From: Cycas panzhihuaensis | Lineage: Eukaryota > Cycadophyta | NCBI GenBank assembly: GCA_023213395.1 | Contig: CM041465.1 | Location: forward strand, 166,539,741 to 166,603,740 | Length of the DNA stretch: 64,000 nt | Direction: 5' to 3' | In this document: positions 40,269 through 53,721 of the stretch, one piece after another | Layout: the number at the start of each line of letters is the position of its first letter | How positions within the stretch are numbered: position 1 is the stretch's first letter | Program-made: the position numbers and the translations under genes | The notes under the pieces: model-generated | The model's database searches: none | Told to the model about the DNA's origin: nothing | Seen by the model: only the letters and a program-made list of their open reading frames with translations

Positions 40269-43200
40269 ATGAAGGTTTTATCCTGGAACATAAGGGGCCT
40301 CAATGCCCCATCAAAGCAGAGATTGGTAAAGGAACTAAGGATAAGAACAGAAGCGGACATAATGCTTTTACAGGAGATAAAACTAGAATAGATTAAGGAA
40401 AGAGAGGTGTTCAACAAAATCTGGAAAAGGGGAGAAGGAAGGTCGGTTGCTAGATTAGCAGGCTCTAGGGGGTTGGCCTCCCTATGGAACCCAAATAGGT
40501 GGAAAGGTTATGAGGTGGTCATAAGCGAACACTTCATAACCTTATGTTTGGTATGTGTGTGGACTAATAAGGAGTGATGGATCACTAATGTCTATGCCCC
40601 CATATCAGTGGAGGTTAAAAAGAGCTTATGGGAAAGGTTGGTGGAGGTTCATAAAGATTGGGATGGTCCTTGGCCGATGGCTGGGGACTTCAATACACCC
40701 CTAAATCTGGAGGAAAAGAGAGGGGGACAAGCAGGTTGGTCCAGAAGCATGTCTGATTTCAGAGAATTCTTACAATTGGGGGGCTTGATGGACGTCCCCC
40801 TTACGGGAGCTAGGTATACCTAGTCTAACAGGCGTTTCGGACATAATCACATCCAGTGCAGATTAGACAAGATGCTAACCAATTATGAATAGCCCTGTCA
40901 CTTCGAAGGAACTAAACTTGAGGCTCTTCTGAAGTCTGGTTCGGACCACTCCCTCCTTGTTCTCGAAGGGTCCATCTCGGGTACTCATGTAGGGGCCCCT
41001 TTTTGTTTCAAACTCATGTGGCAAAAGCATCCAGATCTTAGGGGGAGGATAGGTGAGTGGTGGGGAGTCTCGGTCCATGGATGTGCTATGTTCATATTCT
41101 CGAAGAAGCTAAGTTGGATCAAAAAATAAATTAAAATCTAGAATAAGGAGGTCTTTGGGAACATCTTTGAAGACAAAGGAGCCCTATTGACGGAGTTAAA
41201 AGGGATCAAGGATAGGATCCAACTAGAGGGAAGGACCCAGGACTTGGATCAAAATGAACAATTTACAACTAGGAAATTAGAAGAGGTGCTGAACAGGGAG
41301 GAAATACTCTAAAAACAGAAATCCAAAGAACAATGTTTAAAGGAGGGGGATAGGAATACTAAGTACTTCTATATGTCCACCTTGAAGCATAGGGCTTATA
41401 ACAAGATTAGCAAACTCTGAAGTAAGGACGGGGATCTGATCAAGTCAGAGGATCAGCTTGGAGGAGTTGTGATGGACTACTTTAAGGAGTTATATGTAGA
41501 ACTTGGATGTTAGGATCCTGACCTAAGGGCGAGACTCATGCAATATCTTCCGAAGGTTATCTCTGAGACTCATAACAGTAAATTAGCAGAACCCTTCTCT
41601 CAGGACGAAGTTGAGAAATCCTTATTCAAAATGGGTAAGGACAAGGCCTCCGGGCCAGACGGTTTTCCCCCCAGGTTTTTTCAGGAATACTGGGATATAA
41701 TCAAGGATGATTTAATTTTGGCATTAAATGAATTCTTTCTCAGGAGGACAATTCTAAAAGAATGGCAGGCCACCTTCTTGGTCTTGATCCCGAAGAAGGA
41801 GGGAGCGGTAGCTATGGAAGATTTTAGATCGATTAGCCTCTGCAATGTAAAATATAAAATTCTGGCTAAAATACTAGCAAATCGCCTAAGGGAGTGTCTT
41901 CTAGCTATTATCTCCCCAAATCAAGACAGTTTTGTCAAGGGAAGACAAATTACGAATGGTATTATTACTGTCCATGAAACAATGCATTCAACTTTTCACA
42001 GGAAGGAGGCAGGCATGATAATTAAAACAGATATGTCTAAGGCCTACGACCAGGTGGCTTGGGACTGTCTATTGGAATGTTTAGAAGCGTTCAATTTTGG
42101 GGAGGTCTGGAGGGATTGGATGAGATGCTGCATATCTAGGGTTTTATTTTCAGTGATACTAAATGGGAGGTCGACACCTTTCTTTCCCAGCTTTAGGGGT
42201 CTGAGACAAGGAGACCCCCTCTCACCCTTCCTTTTCATTATTATAGCTGAATTGCTTGGGAGGGCTACAATGGAGGCTCAAAGATTAGGATGGATATTAG
42301 GATTGAAGGCATCTTCTAATTTGGATAACATTGCCCATCACCAGTTTGTTAACGATAATATCTTTCTGTGCAAGGCCTCCATGGGGGAGGCCAAGGCCTT
42401 GAAAGCAGGTCTTCAGGCTTATGAGAGGGCTACCAATCAAATAATTAACTTAGATAAGAGCTCAGTCTTCTTTATCAATGTAGCGGAAAGGCTGTAGAGA
42501 ATGATCAGCAGGGTTCTGGAGATCTCCAATAGACCCCTTCACACCTCATACCTGGGAATGCCACTCTTTGTAAGAAAGATGGTGAAGAATCTGTGGGATC
42601 CTGTTGTGAGTAGATTTAACAGGAAGTTGGCAGGCTAGAAAGGGGCACTTCTAAGCTGGGCTAGGAAGATTTAGCTAGTGGTGGACTCTCTTCAGAGCAT
42701 TCCAATTTACCAAATATCCGTATTTAAGATGTCGGGCAAGGTTATCTCCACCCTCGAGGGCATTATGAAGAGATTTCTTTGGTCCGGGACTGAAGATAAA
42801 AACAGAGTCCATCTAGTGTCGTGGGAGAAGGTTTACAAGCCTAAGTGGGCAGGAGGGCTTAATGTTAGAAGGTTGGGCCTTTTTAATGAAGCCCTTCTAG
42901 CTAAGGTGGGGTGGAGACTCACCAAAGAAGCAAGCTCGGTCTGGGAAAATTCTAATAAGGAAATACTTAAGGGATAAACACTTTCTGTTGGAGGAAGAGT
43001 GTAGCTCCCTGGGATCCCCCATTTGGAAAGCTATTAGGTCGTCACACTCTATCTTGCATGAAGGAATGTGATGGAGACTGTGGGATGGAGAAAGTATAAG
43101 GTTTTGGGAAGATAAATCGTGCGACTCCTCTAGGTTAGAGGAGATACAAGATATGGGCAGCATGAAGAGGGCATGTGAGAATAGTTTTGGCTATATAGTC

Positions 43201-44397
43201 AAGCATTATTGGATGGGGCAGGGTAAGAATAGGCGATGGAGATCGTTTGAGGAATTGCAAGGTCTCGAGGAGGAGATTCAGAGAGTGAAGGAGGTGTTAG
43301 AAAACCAATACATCCCGAAGCGGGCCTCTCTTGATACATTGGTATGGCCCCTATCGTCTTCGGGCTCATACACGGTTAAAGACAGTTATGACTTGATAAT
43401 GAACAGGGAAGGATGGGCCAGGAATGACATGCTTACTGGGGTTTGGAAGTTGGGGCTGCTTCTAAAGATTGTTGTTTTCTGGTGGTTATGCCTTCAAAAC
43501 AAAATTCTAACAATGGATAACCTCTTGAAACAGGGTTTTCACTTAGCGAACAGATGCGTATTATGCAAGGTGGATGCTAAGACCCTAGACCACCTCAGTA
43601 TTCATTGCCCCTATTCTAAGGGAATTTGGGACAATATCTGGTCCAGGCCAGGCTTGGTTTGGGTTTCTTCTAATTCTTTGAAAGACCAGTGGCTAGCATG
43701 GGATTCTCCTTTCAAGAGCAAATCACTTGGTAGATTTTGGAAGATGATCCTTCCAGTTGGCACTTAGATTATTTGGAAGGAATGCAACAGCAGAATCTTT
43801 GAGGGTAAAGAGATAGACAGTGCTATACTGGTCATAGAGATCAGGAAGAGTATTCTAGAAATGCTGGTCCCCCTAAAGGAGGATAGGATCCCTAAAATGG
43901 AGGAAAGGATCCTTGAGGACTGGGGTATAGGCTTTCCGAAGGGTGGTAGCGAGAAGAGGAGAGCAATTAAATGGAACCCTCCAAAAGAAACCTGGGAAAA
44001 AATAAACTTTGATGGAGCTGCTAAAGGAAACCCCAGAGAGGCAGGTGGGGGAGGACTTTGCAGGGACCATACGGGTGCTCTAAAATGGGCTTTTGCGGAG
44101 TATTTAGGTATCCAATCAAACCAAAGATCAGAGGTGCAGGCTATGCAAAGGGCGGTAGCTCTGATGGACGAGGAGGAGGCAGAGAAGGTGATTGTAGAAG
44201 GTGACTCCATGTATGTGATAAGATGTTTAATGGGGGAAGCAGAGCCAGGGTGGAACAATATAGAGATCATCAGAGATGTGCAAGATGTTCTGAGATCCAA
44301 ATTGGGAGTCTGGATCCAGCATACCTACAGGGAAGGGAATGCGGTGGCAGATTGGTTAGCAAACTGGGCTGTCTTAAATAAAAGAACCAAGGTTTAG
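40269..44397 (+). pseudogene. LINE ORF2: endonuclease, reverse transcriptase, RNase H
   Basis: The frame starts at Met 40269 (KVLSWNIRGLN, the first AP-endonuclease strand). Endonuclease motifs follow: the Glu in LLQEIK, NVYAP, the MAGDFN Asp/Asn pair and the SDHS catalytic His near 40947. RT runs from about 41538, with DKASGPDGFPPRFFQ, LIPKK, FRSISLCN, ADxSKAYD-like TDMSKAYDQVAW, and GLRQGDPLSPFLF. The active site at 42345-42356 is FVND, not F(A/V)DD. The zf-RVT region (WWLCLQNKILTMDNL, CVLC, HLSIHCPY) lies in 43480-43650. RNase H (43861-44397) keeps D, E, D and D in INFDGAAKG, SEVQAM, VEGDSM and GNAVADWLAN. One frame holds from 40269 to 42977; the rest is shifted by one. About a dozen in-frame stops, mostly TAG, abolish function. 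Confidence 0.92.
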
Positions 44398-44602
44398 AAG
44401 GAGGACTTTCCAAAAGAGCTTCTGAGTCTGGTAAGGATTGATGCACACATTGGGTTGGCAAACAGGGGAGGTTGAGAGGAATCTTCTTTAATCTGGGCTA
44501 GACCATGGGCCTGTCATGGTCATTTCTCTTAAGCCGATGGGCTATGTTGTATAAGGTTTTGGGACCTAGTCAAAACCCCTTCTAATATTATTTTACCTTA
44601 TC

Positions 44603-44614
44603 AAAAAAAAAAAA
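44603..44614 (+). other. Poly-A tail of the LINE
   Basis: A12 follows about 200 bp of 3' untranslated sequence after the ORF2 end. It marks the 3' end of the retrotransposed copy. Confidence 0.85.
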
Positions 44615-44799
44615 GATGAAATATTTTGATCTTTTACTTCATTTCTTATAGTGGAATTCATTCAAAAGTATTATTTATCCTTTTTATTTAGAAAATTATT
44701 TAGTCTTGCTTATTAAAGTTTCTTTTATTTCTTAATCTTAAAATGAACCACCATATAGACAACATGTTGGACAGTGACTACAATTGAAGATCTATTCAT
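44615..44799. other. Sequence between LINE tail and Copia fragment
   Basis: AT-rich, no gene. GAAATATTTTGATCTT (44618-44633) is a near copy of 31037-31051 and may be the second target duplication of the LINE. Confidence 0.4.
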
Positions 44800-45830
44800 G
44801 CCTATAGGGTGAATTTTGCCCTTATGAGTGAAGTTATGGAGACCCATAGGCCTCATACTTTTGACAAGGCCAATATACATGATACTTGGAGAAAGACAAC
44901 GGAGGAAGAATATAGCTCCATAGTAAAAAATAATACTTGGGAATTGGTTGACCTTCCTCCCAACTAAAAGGCCATTGGTACCAAGTGGCTTTACAAAACT
45001 AAATTCTAATCTGATGAATCAATTAACAAACATAAAGCTAGATTGGTAGCGAAAGGTTATGTCTAAAGAGAAGACATTAATTATAGTGAAACATTTGTCC
45101 TTATCGCATGTATGGAAACTATTTGCATGATGATGAGTTTGGTTGTACCAATGGGATATAATAATTATAAAATAGATGTTAAAAGTGCATTTCTTACTGG
45201 GTACATTAAAGAATATATCTATGTCTCTCAACCCCAAGGTTTTAAAGTCAGGGGGGAAGAAGACAAAGTGTACAAGCTTAAAAAGGCACTATATGAATTA
45301 AAGTAAGCTCCTACGGCATGGAATTCCTAAATCAACAGATATTTTAGAGATTAAGGATTCGAAAGATCTTAATCGGATCCAAACCTGTATATCAAGATCA
45401 AAGGAGACTCCATTCTAATACTAGGACTTTATGTAGATGATCTTGTTTAAACTGGAAATGACTCCCATCTTTTGCAAAAATTTAAGGAAGATATATATAA
45501 GGAGTGTGACATGATAGATTTGGGTTTAATGCATTACTTCTTAAGTTTGGAAGTATGGCAAGGTGAAGACAGTATCTTTATTTTTCAAAGGAAGTATACT
45601 ATGGACTTACTTCAAAAGTTCAAGATGAATGATTGTAAAGCTCTAGCAACTCTTACTGAAGTTTAAATCAAGCTATCTAAACTTGATGATTTTGCACTTG
45701 TGGATCCCACACTCTACAGATAATTAATTGGCAATCTGATTTATTTAACTTCAACATGATCAAATATTATGCATGTGATTATCATAGTATCCAAATTTAT
45801 GCAAGATCCCAAGACTACTCATTGATAAGA
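44800..45830 (+). pseudogene. Ty1/Copia reverse transcriptase fragment
   Basis: The plus strand reads the Copia RT in one main frame with several stops: WRKTTEEEYSSIVKNNTWELV, IGTKWLYKTKF, HKARLVAKGYV, the catalytic Asp in NYKIDVKSAFLTG, VYKLKKALYELK, an intact active site LYVDDL at 45429-45443, GLMHYFLSLEVWQ, and YTMDLLQKF. The end reaches LIGNLIYLTSTRPDI-like sequence and MQDPKTTH near 45820, the start of RNase H. There is no integrase, gag or LTR nearby; the fragment runs into unique sequence and then microsatellite. Confidence 0.9.
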
Positions 45831-46097
45831 AAGTAATCTCCATTGAGGCGCATTATAAATCTTTATTAATTAATTTAATAGGTAAATATGAAGGGGATCC
45901 TGGTGAGAATATTACGGTTGGAGTGGTTGTGGTCACACAATTTGGTAGGGTAATAGGGTGAGCTGGACCTTTATAGATGGTCTAATAGGATAGACCATAG
46001 GATAGTGGATGATAAGGCTATGTGTGGCTGTGGCTATGTGGCGAGATGAGGATGAGAATATACTCTGAAATAGCCTATGATTTTGGTGTGGCAAGAA
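45831..46097. other. Short unique sequence
   Basis: No gene recognised; it separates the Copia fragment from the microsatellite. Confidence 0.4.
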
Positions 46098-46099
46098 AA

Positions 46100-46167
<68 letters not shown>

Positions 46168-46189
46168 ATATATATGCATATATGTATAT

Positions 46190-46288
<99 letters not shown>

Positions 46289-46350
46289 TATGTATGTATA
46301 TATGCATATGTATGTGTGTATATGTGTGTGTGTATATATATATATATATG

Positions 46351-46435
<85 letters not shown>

Positions 46436-46794
46436 GTGTGTCCTGTGTGTGTGTGTGCGTATCAATAATCGGTCGTATGTGTGTGTGGCGATATGTGAGA
46501 TGTGTGTGTATAGATACGTCTACATGCATATGTATACATACTCCGTATGTGTGTATGTGTGTCATAAGGATGCAATCATGTGTTTGTGGCTTGTGAGGTC
46601 ACACACACATGTATATATATACATGTATGTGTGTGTGTGTGTGTGTATATACACATGTGTGTATATGTGTGTGTGTGTGTGTATGTATACATGTACATAT
46701 ACACATATATATGTATATGTGTGTGTGTGTATGTGTGTGTATGTATTGTGTACATATATACATGTGTATGTGTATGCATACATACATACATACA

Positions 46795-46863
<69 letters not shown>

Positions 46864-46874
46864 GTGAATATATA

Positions 46875-46908
<34 letters not shown>

Positions 46909-46997
46909 AATATATACATATATTATATGTGTGTGATGCGTATATATTATGTGCGTGTATATATATATATATATATATTATGTATATATATATATCT

Positions 46998-47060
<63 letters not shown>

Positions 47061-47093
47061 GTGTGTTGTTGACATGTGTGCGTCTGACAATGT

Positions 47094-47153
<60 letters not shown>

Positions 47154-47170
47154 GATATCGTATACATATG

Positions 47171-47209
<39 letters not shown>

Positions 47210-47224
47210 TGTGTGTGTGTGTGT
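46098..47224. repeat. 1.1-kb TA/TG microsatellite ending at the gap
   Basis: (TA)n in the first 340 bp gives way to TG-rich sequence with long (TG)n runs at 47000-47152 and 47180-47224. Small unique words (ATCAATAATCGGTCG, GTCATAAGGATGCAATC) occur near 46460 and 46562. The block stops at the N gap, so its true length is unknown. Confidence 0.95.
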
Positions 47225-47724
47225 NNNNNNNNNNNNNNNNNNNNNNNNNNNNNNNNNNNNNNNNNNNNNNNNNNNNNNNNNNNNNNNNNNNNNNNNNNNN
47301 NNNNNNNNNNNNNNNNNNNNNNNNNNNNNNNNNNNNNNNNNNNNNNNNNNNNNNNNNNNNNNNNNNNNNNNNNNNNNNNNNNNNNNNNNNNNNNNNNNNN
47401 NNNNNNNNNNNNNNNNNNNNNNNNNNNNNNNNNNNNNNNNNNNNNNNNNNNNNNNNNNNNNNNNNNNNNNNNNNNNNNNNNNNNNNNNNNNNNNNNNNNN
47501 NNNNNNNNNNNNNNNNNNNNNNNNNNNNNNNNNNNNNNNNNNNNNNNNNNNNNNNNNNNNNNNNNNNNNNNNNNNNNNNNNNNNNNNNNNNNNNNNNNNN
47601 NNNNNNNNNNNNNNNNNNNNNNNNNNNNNNNNNNNNNNNNNNNNNNNNNNNNNNNNNNNNNNNNNNNNNNNNNNNNNNNNNNNNNNNNNNNNNNNNNNNN
47701 NNNNNNNNNNNNNNNNNNNNNNNN
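47225..47724. other. Assembly gap, 500 N
   Basis: Exactly 500 N follow a (TG)n run. The round number suggests a scaffold gap of arbitrary size. Confidence 0.99.
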
Positions 47725-50239
47725 TTTCAATTATTATAATGAGGATACAATTGAACGTAAGTCACGTGATATGTCTGGGCGCATGTGGAACATAACCTTC
47801 CAAAAAAAGGAATTTAGGTATAAATTCAACGAGATACCAAGGTTATATGTTCAAGGGCATGGAACATAACCTTCCAAAAACGGAATCTGGGTTTAAGTTC
47901 ATTGAGGTACTAAGTTTTTTGTTCTTATGTTCATAGTGATGATTATTTGCAGGGATCAAATTATCTCACACATACATCTCATTTGTTTCCAAAGACTTTC
48001 AATTTGTAATTCTTCCATAGGAAACCTTATGCTTAATTATTTAGGTATATAGTTTTTATTTTATTTCCCTCTCGAAACACTTTAAATCACATCATTAAAG
48101 TGATAAGTTAACATAAGGTACCTATTCTAAGCAACATATGTAATGTGGGTTAAATGCATCCTCATATGATGATTTGAACCTAAGCAGAACACAAATATCT
48201 CTTCACCAACTTAGTAAGATAAGTACGAGAATCCACTGTTGAAAAGGGCATTACCTTTATAGTTAAAGCATCAATCGTTAAAATTTTATTATTTTAATGT
48301 GAATATCTTGAGTATCAATACTAGTTTCAATTATGAACACTATTACATTATATGACTGTTGTCTTGAAAATACCGAAGTTAATCAATACTCAAATTTAAG
48401 AGTAAGAATCTTCCTTGTAAGCACTCATGTAATAATATATCGCAACAGTCTTTTAGAATAAAGGTGTCTTGTATATTAATGTGCATAATTTTACATAACT
48501 TCTTTTCTTTGTATGATAACTACATAACATTACCAGTTTGTTGCTTATTATAAGAACAAAAACAAGAAATACAATTTATTGGCTTCTTTAAATATATATA
48601 CAATTGTGTGCAATTCAAGGAAAGAGAAATATAATTAATGAAATATTACACTACTACATACATATCCTTCCTAATAAAAGTCCCTTAAACAATTATTACT
48701 ATAATAAGAAAATAAATAAATAATCATCAATTTTTCTGGAACAATAAGATGTCTTCCCCATGTTTCTTTTTCTTATTTATTATTTAGTTCGCGATATTTA
48801 TACGACGGTATATTTTTATCATTGAGAGCACTATATAACTCGTATATGTATTTTTATTACACGCTTGGCGTACTTAAGAATTAGATTTGTCCATGTGATT
48901 AATTACGTTAATATTTTCACAGCGGGCGCGTTATAAATTGCGGAGTGTAATGTTCGTTTGGCATGTTTTTTGTCGACATTTGGGCTATATTGCTGAATAA
49001 CATCTATATTATGTTGATGAATGATTATATGTTTGTATATATTTCTTCGAATGTGTTTATTTTATTCACATTCTCTCTTTTCGCTCATATTCAAATACTA
49101 TTAAGAGAGCTTTAATGAATTTATTTGAATGTCATTTCAATATTTTAGTGATATGTGTTTTTCAATGTATTATTGTGATTTAATGTTTATATTTTATTTG
49201 TATTGGGATCGGGATTTTCAACAATATGTTTTCATTAATTATCTTTATTCGGTGAAAGTATATATGCATATTAGACATAGGTAATTTTATTTTACTCCGT
49301 ATGTATTTGATGCTATGTTGATTTTTTTGTGTTTTACATGCATGTATACACATGTAGGTACAAACATACATGTTTCATGCATGTATGTATGTATGATGTT
49401 ATTATTTTCTTCTTTCCTTCCATATTAGATTTTAGTAATGACCATTCTTTGTTTATTTATATATTTAACTCGTCATATTATTACATAAGCATGTCTAGAT
49501 TATCATTCAAAAGGTTACTTATTATTAATGGCTTTTACTAATTTTTGTTAGATGAATGTTCTTATTATTAGGGGTTTTATGTTCTTATTTTATTATTAAT
49601 TGCCATGACGATATTAAATTATGCTCAACATAAACTATCAGTGTGATATTCGATGTTTAGTATGTTTTTTATTTTTATTTTTAAGATTAATTTTACTTTG
49701 AAGGTTTATATATTATTTTAAGGAGTTTGTTTCGATTTATCATTGTTTTATAAATTATATATATTCGCATTACTTTAAACATTGTAAGTTTATGCTGTGT
49801 AGATTGTATCATGAAAATTTTCATTTATTAATACATTTTATTTTCCATTTATTACATTAATGTGTGTGTTTTCGAAAGTTATTTTACATTTATTAAAATA
49901 TCATACTTGACCGCATCAATATTATGCATTTCTTTTTTTTTTTAATATTATATGTTTGGGAATTTTATATTTTGTTTATGAAAATCTAATATTTATGTAT
50001 ATTTATTAAGATAGTTATGATAACAAATTTAACTAATTAAAATTTAGCTTAAAAGAAAAGTTCTATATTAAAACATTCACATTCAAAATATGGGCGAATT
50101 ATATGAACATTCAATTTCAAGTGATATTAAGGTGTTAACACAATTATATTATATTATATAAGAATTATAACACTTGATTTAACTGAACATTATATTGTAA
50201 TAAAATTCTATATCATCACCGAATTTAATATATGATATG

Positions 50240-50242
<3 letters not shown>
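47725..50242 (+). repeat. Left arm of a giant inverted repeat
   Basis: The arm is the reverse complement of 61120-63729 along its length. It begins TTTCAATTATTATAATGAGG right after the gap and ends at GATATGGAATATATAT, entering the microsatellite. Perfectly identical blocks include 47786-47998 (213 bp, matching 63453-63665) and 49411-49576 (166 bp, matching 61834-61999). Other parts differ every 10-30 bases, with small indels, and I estimate roughly 10% in those parts. Within the arm a unit starting TGGAACATAACCTTCC is repeated in tandem at 47785 and 47859. No coding domain is recognised. Confidence 0.95.
49329..49541 (+). other. Small open frame in the left arm, doubtful
   Basis: Seventy codons (starting MFYMHVYTC) with a hydrophobic Phe/Ile/Tyr-rich composition. 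The last 43 codons are identical to those of the 81-codon frame at 61869-62114 on the other strand, because both lie in the 166-bp identical block of the arms. No domain or start context supports translation. Confidence 0.15.
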
Positions 50243-50313
<71 letters not shown>

Positions 50314-50434
50314 ATATCCATATATATTGTTGCATGTATGTATGTATGCACATGTACACATGTATATATATATACATATATGGTTACAGCAGTATGTAAC
50401 ACACACACACACACATACATATGCATATATATGT

Positions 50435-50506
<72 letters not shown>

Positions 50507-50512
50507 GTATAC

Positions 50513-50543
<31 letters not shown>

Positions 50544-51694
50544 TACACACACATATACACACACACATATATATATATACATATATATACACACATATAT
50601 ACATATGTATATATATGTATGTATGTATGTCTATATATATATGGTGCATGTATATATATATATATATATATATATATTCATGCCCATATATATATATACA
50701 TATATATATATATGTATGCATGTATATATATATATACATATATATATATACGTATATATATATATGTACACACACACATATATATACATATACATACATG
50801 CACACACATATATGCATATATGCATACATACACATATATGTATATTACAGTTACATATTGGCTCATATACATACATATATATGTATGTATGTATGTATAT
50901 ATGTATATGTACACATATACATAGCATATATATATACACATATACATATATATATACATAACATATATATATGTATATATATATATATATATATACATAT
51001 ATGTATATAGTATAGCATGTATATGACATATACACATACACATATATACACACGACATACATATATATATGCATATGCATGCATATATATACATACACAT
51101 ATATACACACATATACAATGTATATATACATATATATATATGTATATATATATATACATGCTATTACATACATACATATACATTGTACATACACACACAC
51201 ACACACATATACATATATATATATATCCATGTATGCATACATGTATGCATACATGCATATATATATATATACACATGTGTACATGTATATGTATACATAT
51301 GTACACATATATGTATATACATACACATATACGTTGTTATACATACATTATTATATGTATTGCGATACACATATGTGGCTGTACATGCATATGTACACAC
51401 ACACATGCATACACACACGTCATGTATACACACACATATATATATATATATATATACATAGTTATTCACACACATATATGCATGTACACATATTACATAT
51501 ATACATGATGTACACATATATATACACATACGTATGCATACATATATGTACATACATACGCATACAATATATACATATGTATATATATATGTATATATAT
51601 ATACATACATGTACACACATTACACATTGCCACATATATATATATACATATATATACATATGCGTACATATATATACACATTGTTACGCGCATG

Positions 51695-51761
<67 letters not shown>

Positions 51762-52110
51762 TATTACATACATACATACACACACACACGGCTGCACATA
51801 CATATATACATTACGGGTTATTACACACATATATGTATATGCATATACATATACACATATATGCATATACAGTTGTTACACACACACACATGCATACATA
51901 TACATGCATGCATATACACATATATGTACATATATATATAGCGCATGTACATATACACATATATGTATATATACATACATAACATACATATGTATATATG
52001 CATGCATATATACATACATACATATACATACATATATACACACACACACACACACATACACATACATACATATGGCTGCATATATATATATATATACACA
52101 TATATATGGC

Positions 52111-52145
<35 letters not shown>

Positions 52146-52322
52146 CACATCCATTACACACACATATACATACATATATATATATACACACATATACACA
52201 TATATATATATATATACATACACACACATTGCACATACACACACACACACATATATATATACATATATATATACATCTATATACATATATATATATATTA
52301 CGCTGATATGTATCAGACATAG

Positions 52323-52368
<46 letters not shown>

Positions 52369-52445
52369 CGGGTCATATATATATACGTATATATATGTGC
52401 CATGTATACAGCATACATATACATATATATATGTATATGTATGTA

Positions 52446-52496
<51 letters not shown>

Positions 52497-52678
52497 GTAT
52501 ATATATATGCACGTATATATATACAGCATATATATGTACATACATAAATATATATATGCATGCATACATATATGGCTGCATGTATATACACATACATATT
52601 CATATATATGTATGTATATATTATTACGCGATCATACATCATATGTACATATATATATGCATATATACAAGGTATGTA

Positions 52679-52718
<40 letters not shown>

Positions 52719-52937
52719 TATGTATACATACATATATATGCATACATACTATATATATACACACATGTATATACACACATGTATACATTACGACATTATA
52801 TATATATATACACATATGTATATATATATGTATATACACACATACATATATACACAACAACAACACATATATATATACATATATATATACATGTTAATGT
52901 ATATATATATATATATATATATGCATACTATTACACA

Positions 52938-52975
<38 letters not shown>

Positions 52976-53003
52976 ATATATATATATATATATACATATA
53001 TAT

Positions 53004-53037
<34 letters not shown>

Positions 53038-53044
53038 GCATGTA

Positions 53045-53121
<77 letters not shown>

Positions 53122-53721
53122 CACACACACACATCACTATCAACACATATATATATATTGCCAGCTGTATGTATATATGTATATGTATATGCATATATGT
53201 ATACATAAATACATACACATATATACATACATATATATATATACATATATATTCACATATACATGCTATATACATACATATATATATATACATCCACACA
53301 CATGTGTGTGCGTGTACACATACATATATAGACATATATACATACACGTATACACATACATCCCACGATACATACATATATATATATGTATACAGCATGT
53401 ACATCCATATATACACATACACACATATATACATGGCACATATATACATATACATATGCTGACATGCATATTATTACAGACGATACATACATACACATAT
53501 ATATACATATATATATATATATACGCATACATATATATACATGCATATACATATATGCATATACATATATATACATATACGACATAATTCATACACATAT
53601 ACAGCATACACACATACATATATACATACATATACATCCACATATGTATACACATACGTGCCGCATATACATATACATAGCAGTATGCATATATATACAT
53701 ATCGCATTACATATGTATATA

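Larger units (their letters stand above)
31052..44614 (+). mobile_element. L1-type LINE, split by Gypsy D
   Basis: On the plus strand a GC-richer leader (31100-31700) is followed by ORF1 with a DUF4283-like domain. ORF1 is interrupted at 32203 by Gypsy D and resumes at 39201 in the same frame, including a zinc knuckle. ORF2 has an AP endonuclease, RT, Cys/His zf-RVT region and C-terminal RNase H, and a poly-A tail follows at 44603-44614. This is the standard plant L1 architecture. Without Gypsy D the element is about 6.6 kb. The 5' limit is set by a tentative target duplication; the 3' limit by the tail. ORF2 has about a dozen stops and one frameshift, so the copy is inactive. Confidence 0.88.

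Noticed and set aside
46609-47739. Open frames of 230-376 codons crossing the gap
   Set aside because: They consist of (TG)n translation and of N positions, which cannot be translated.
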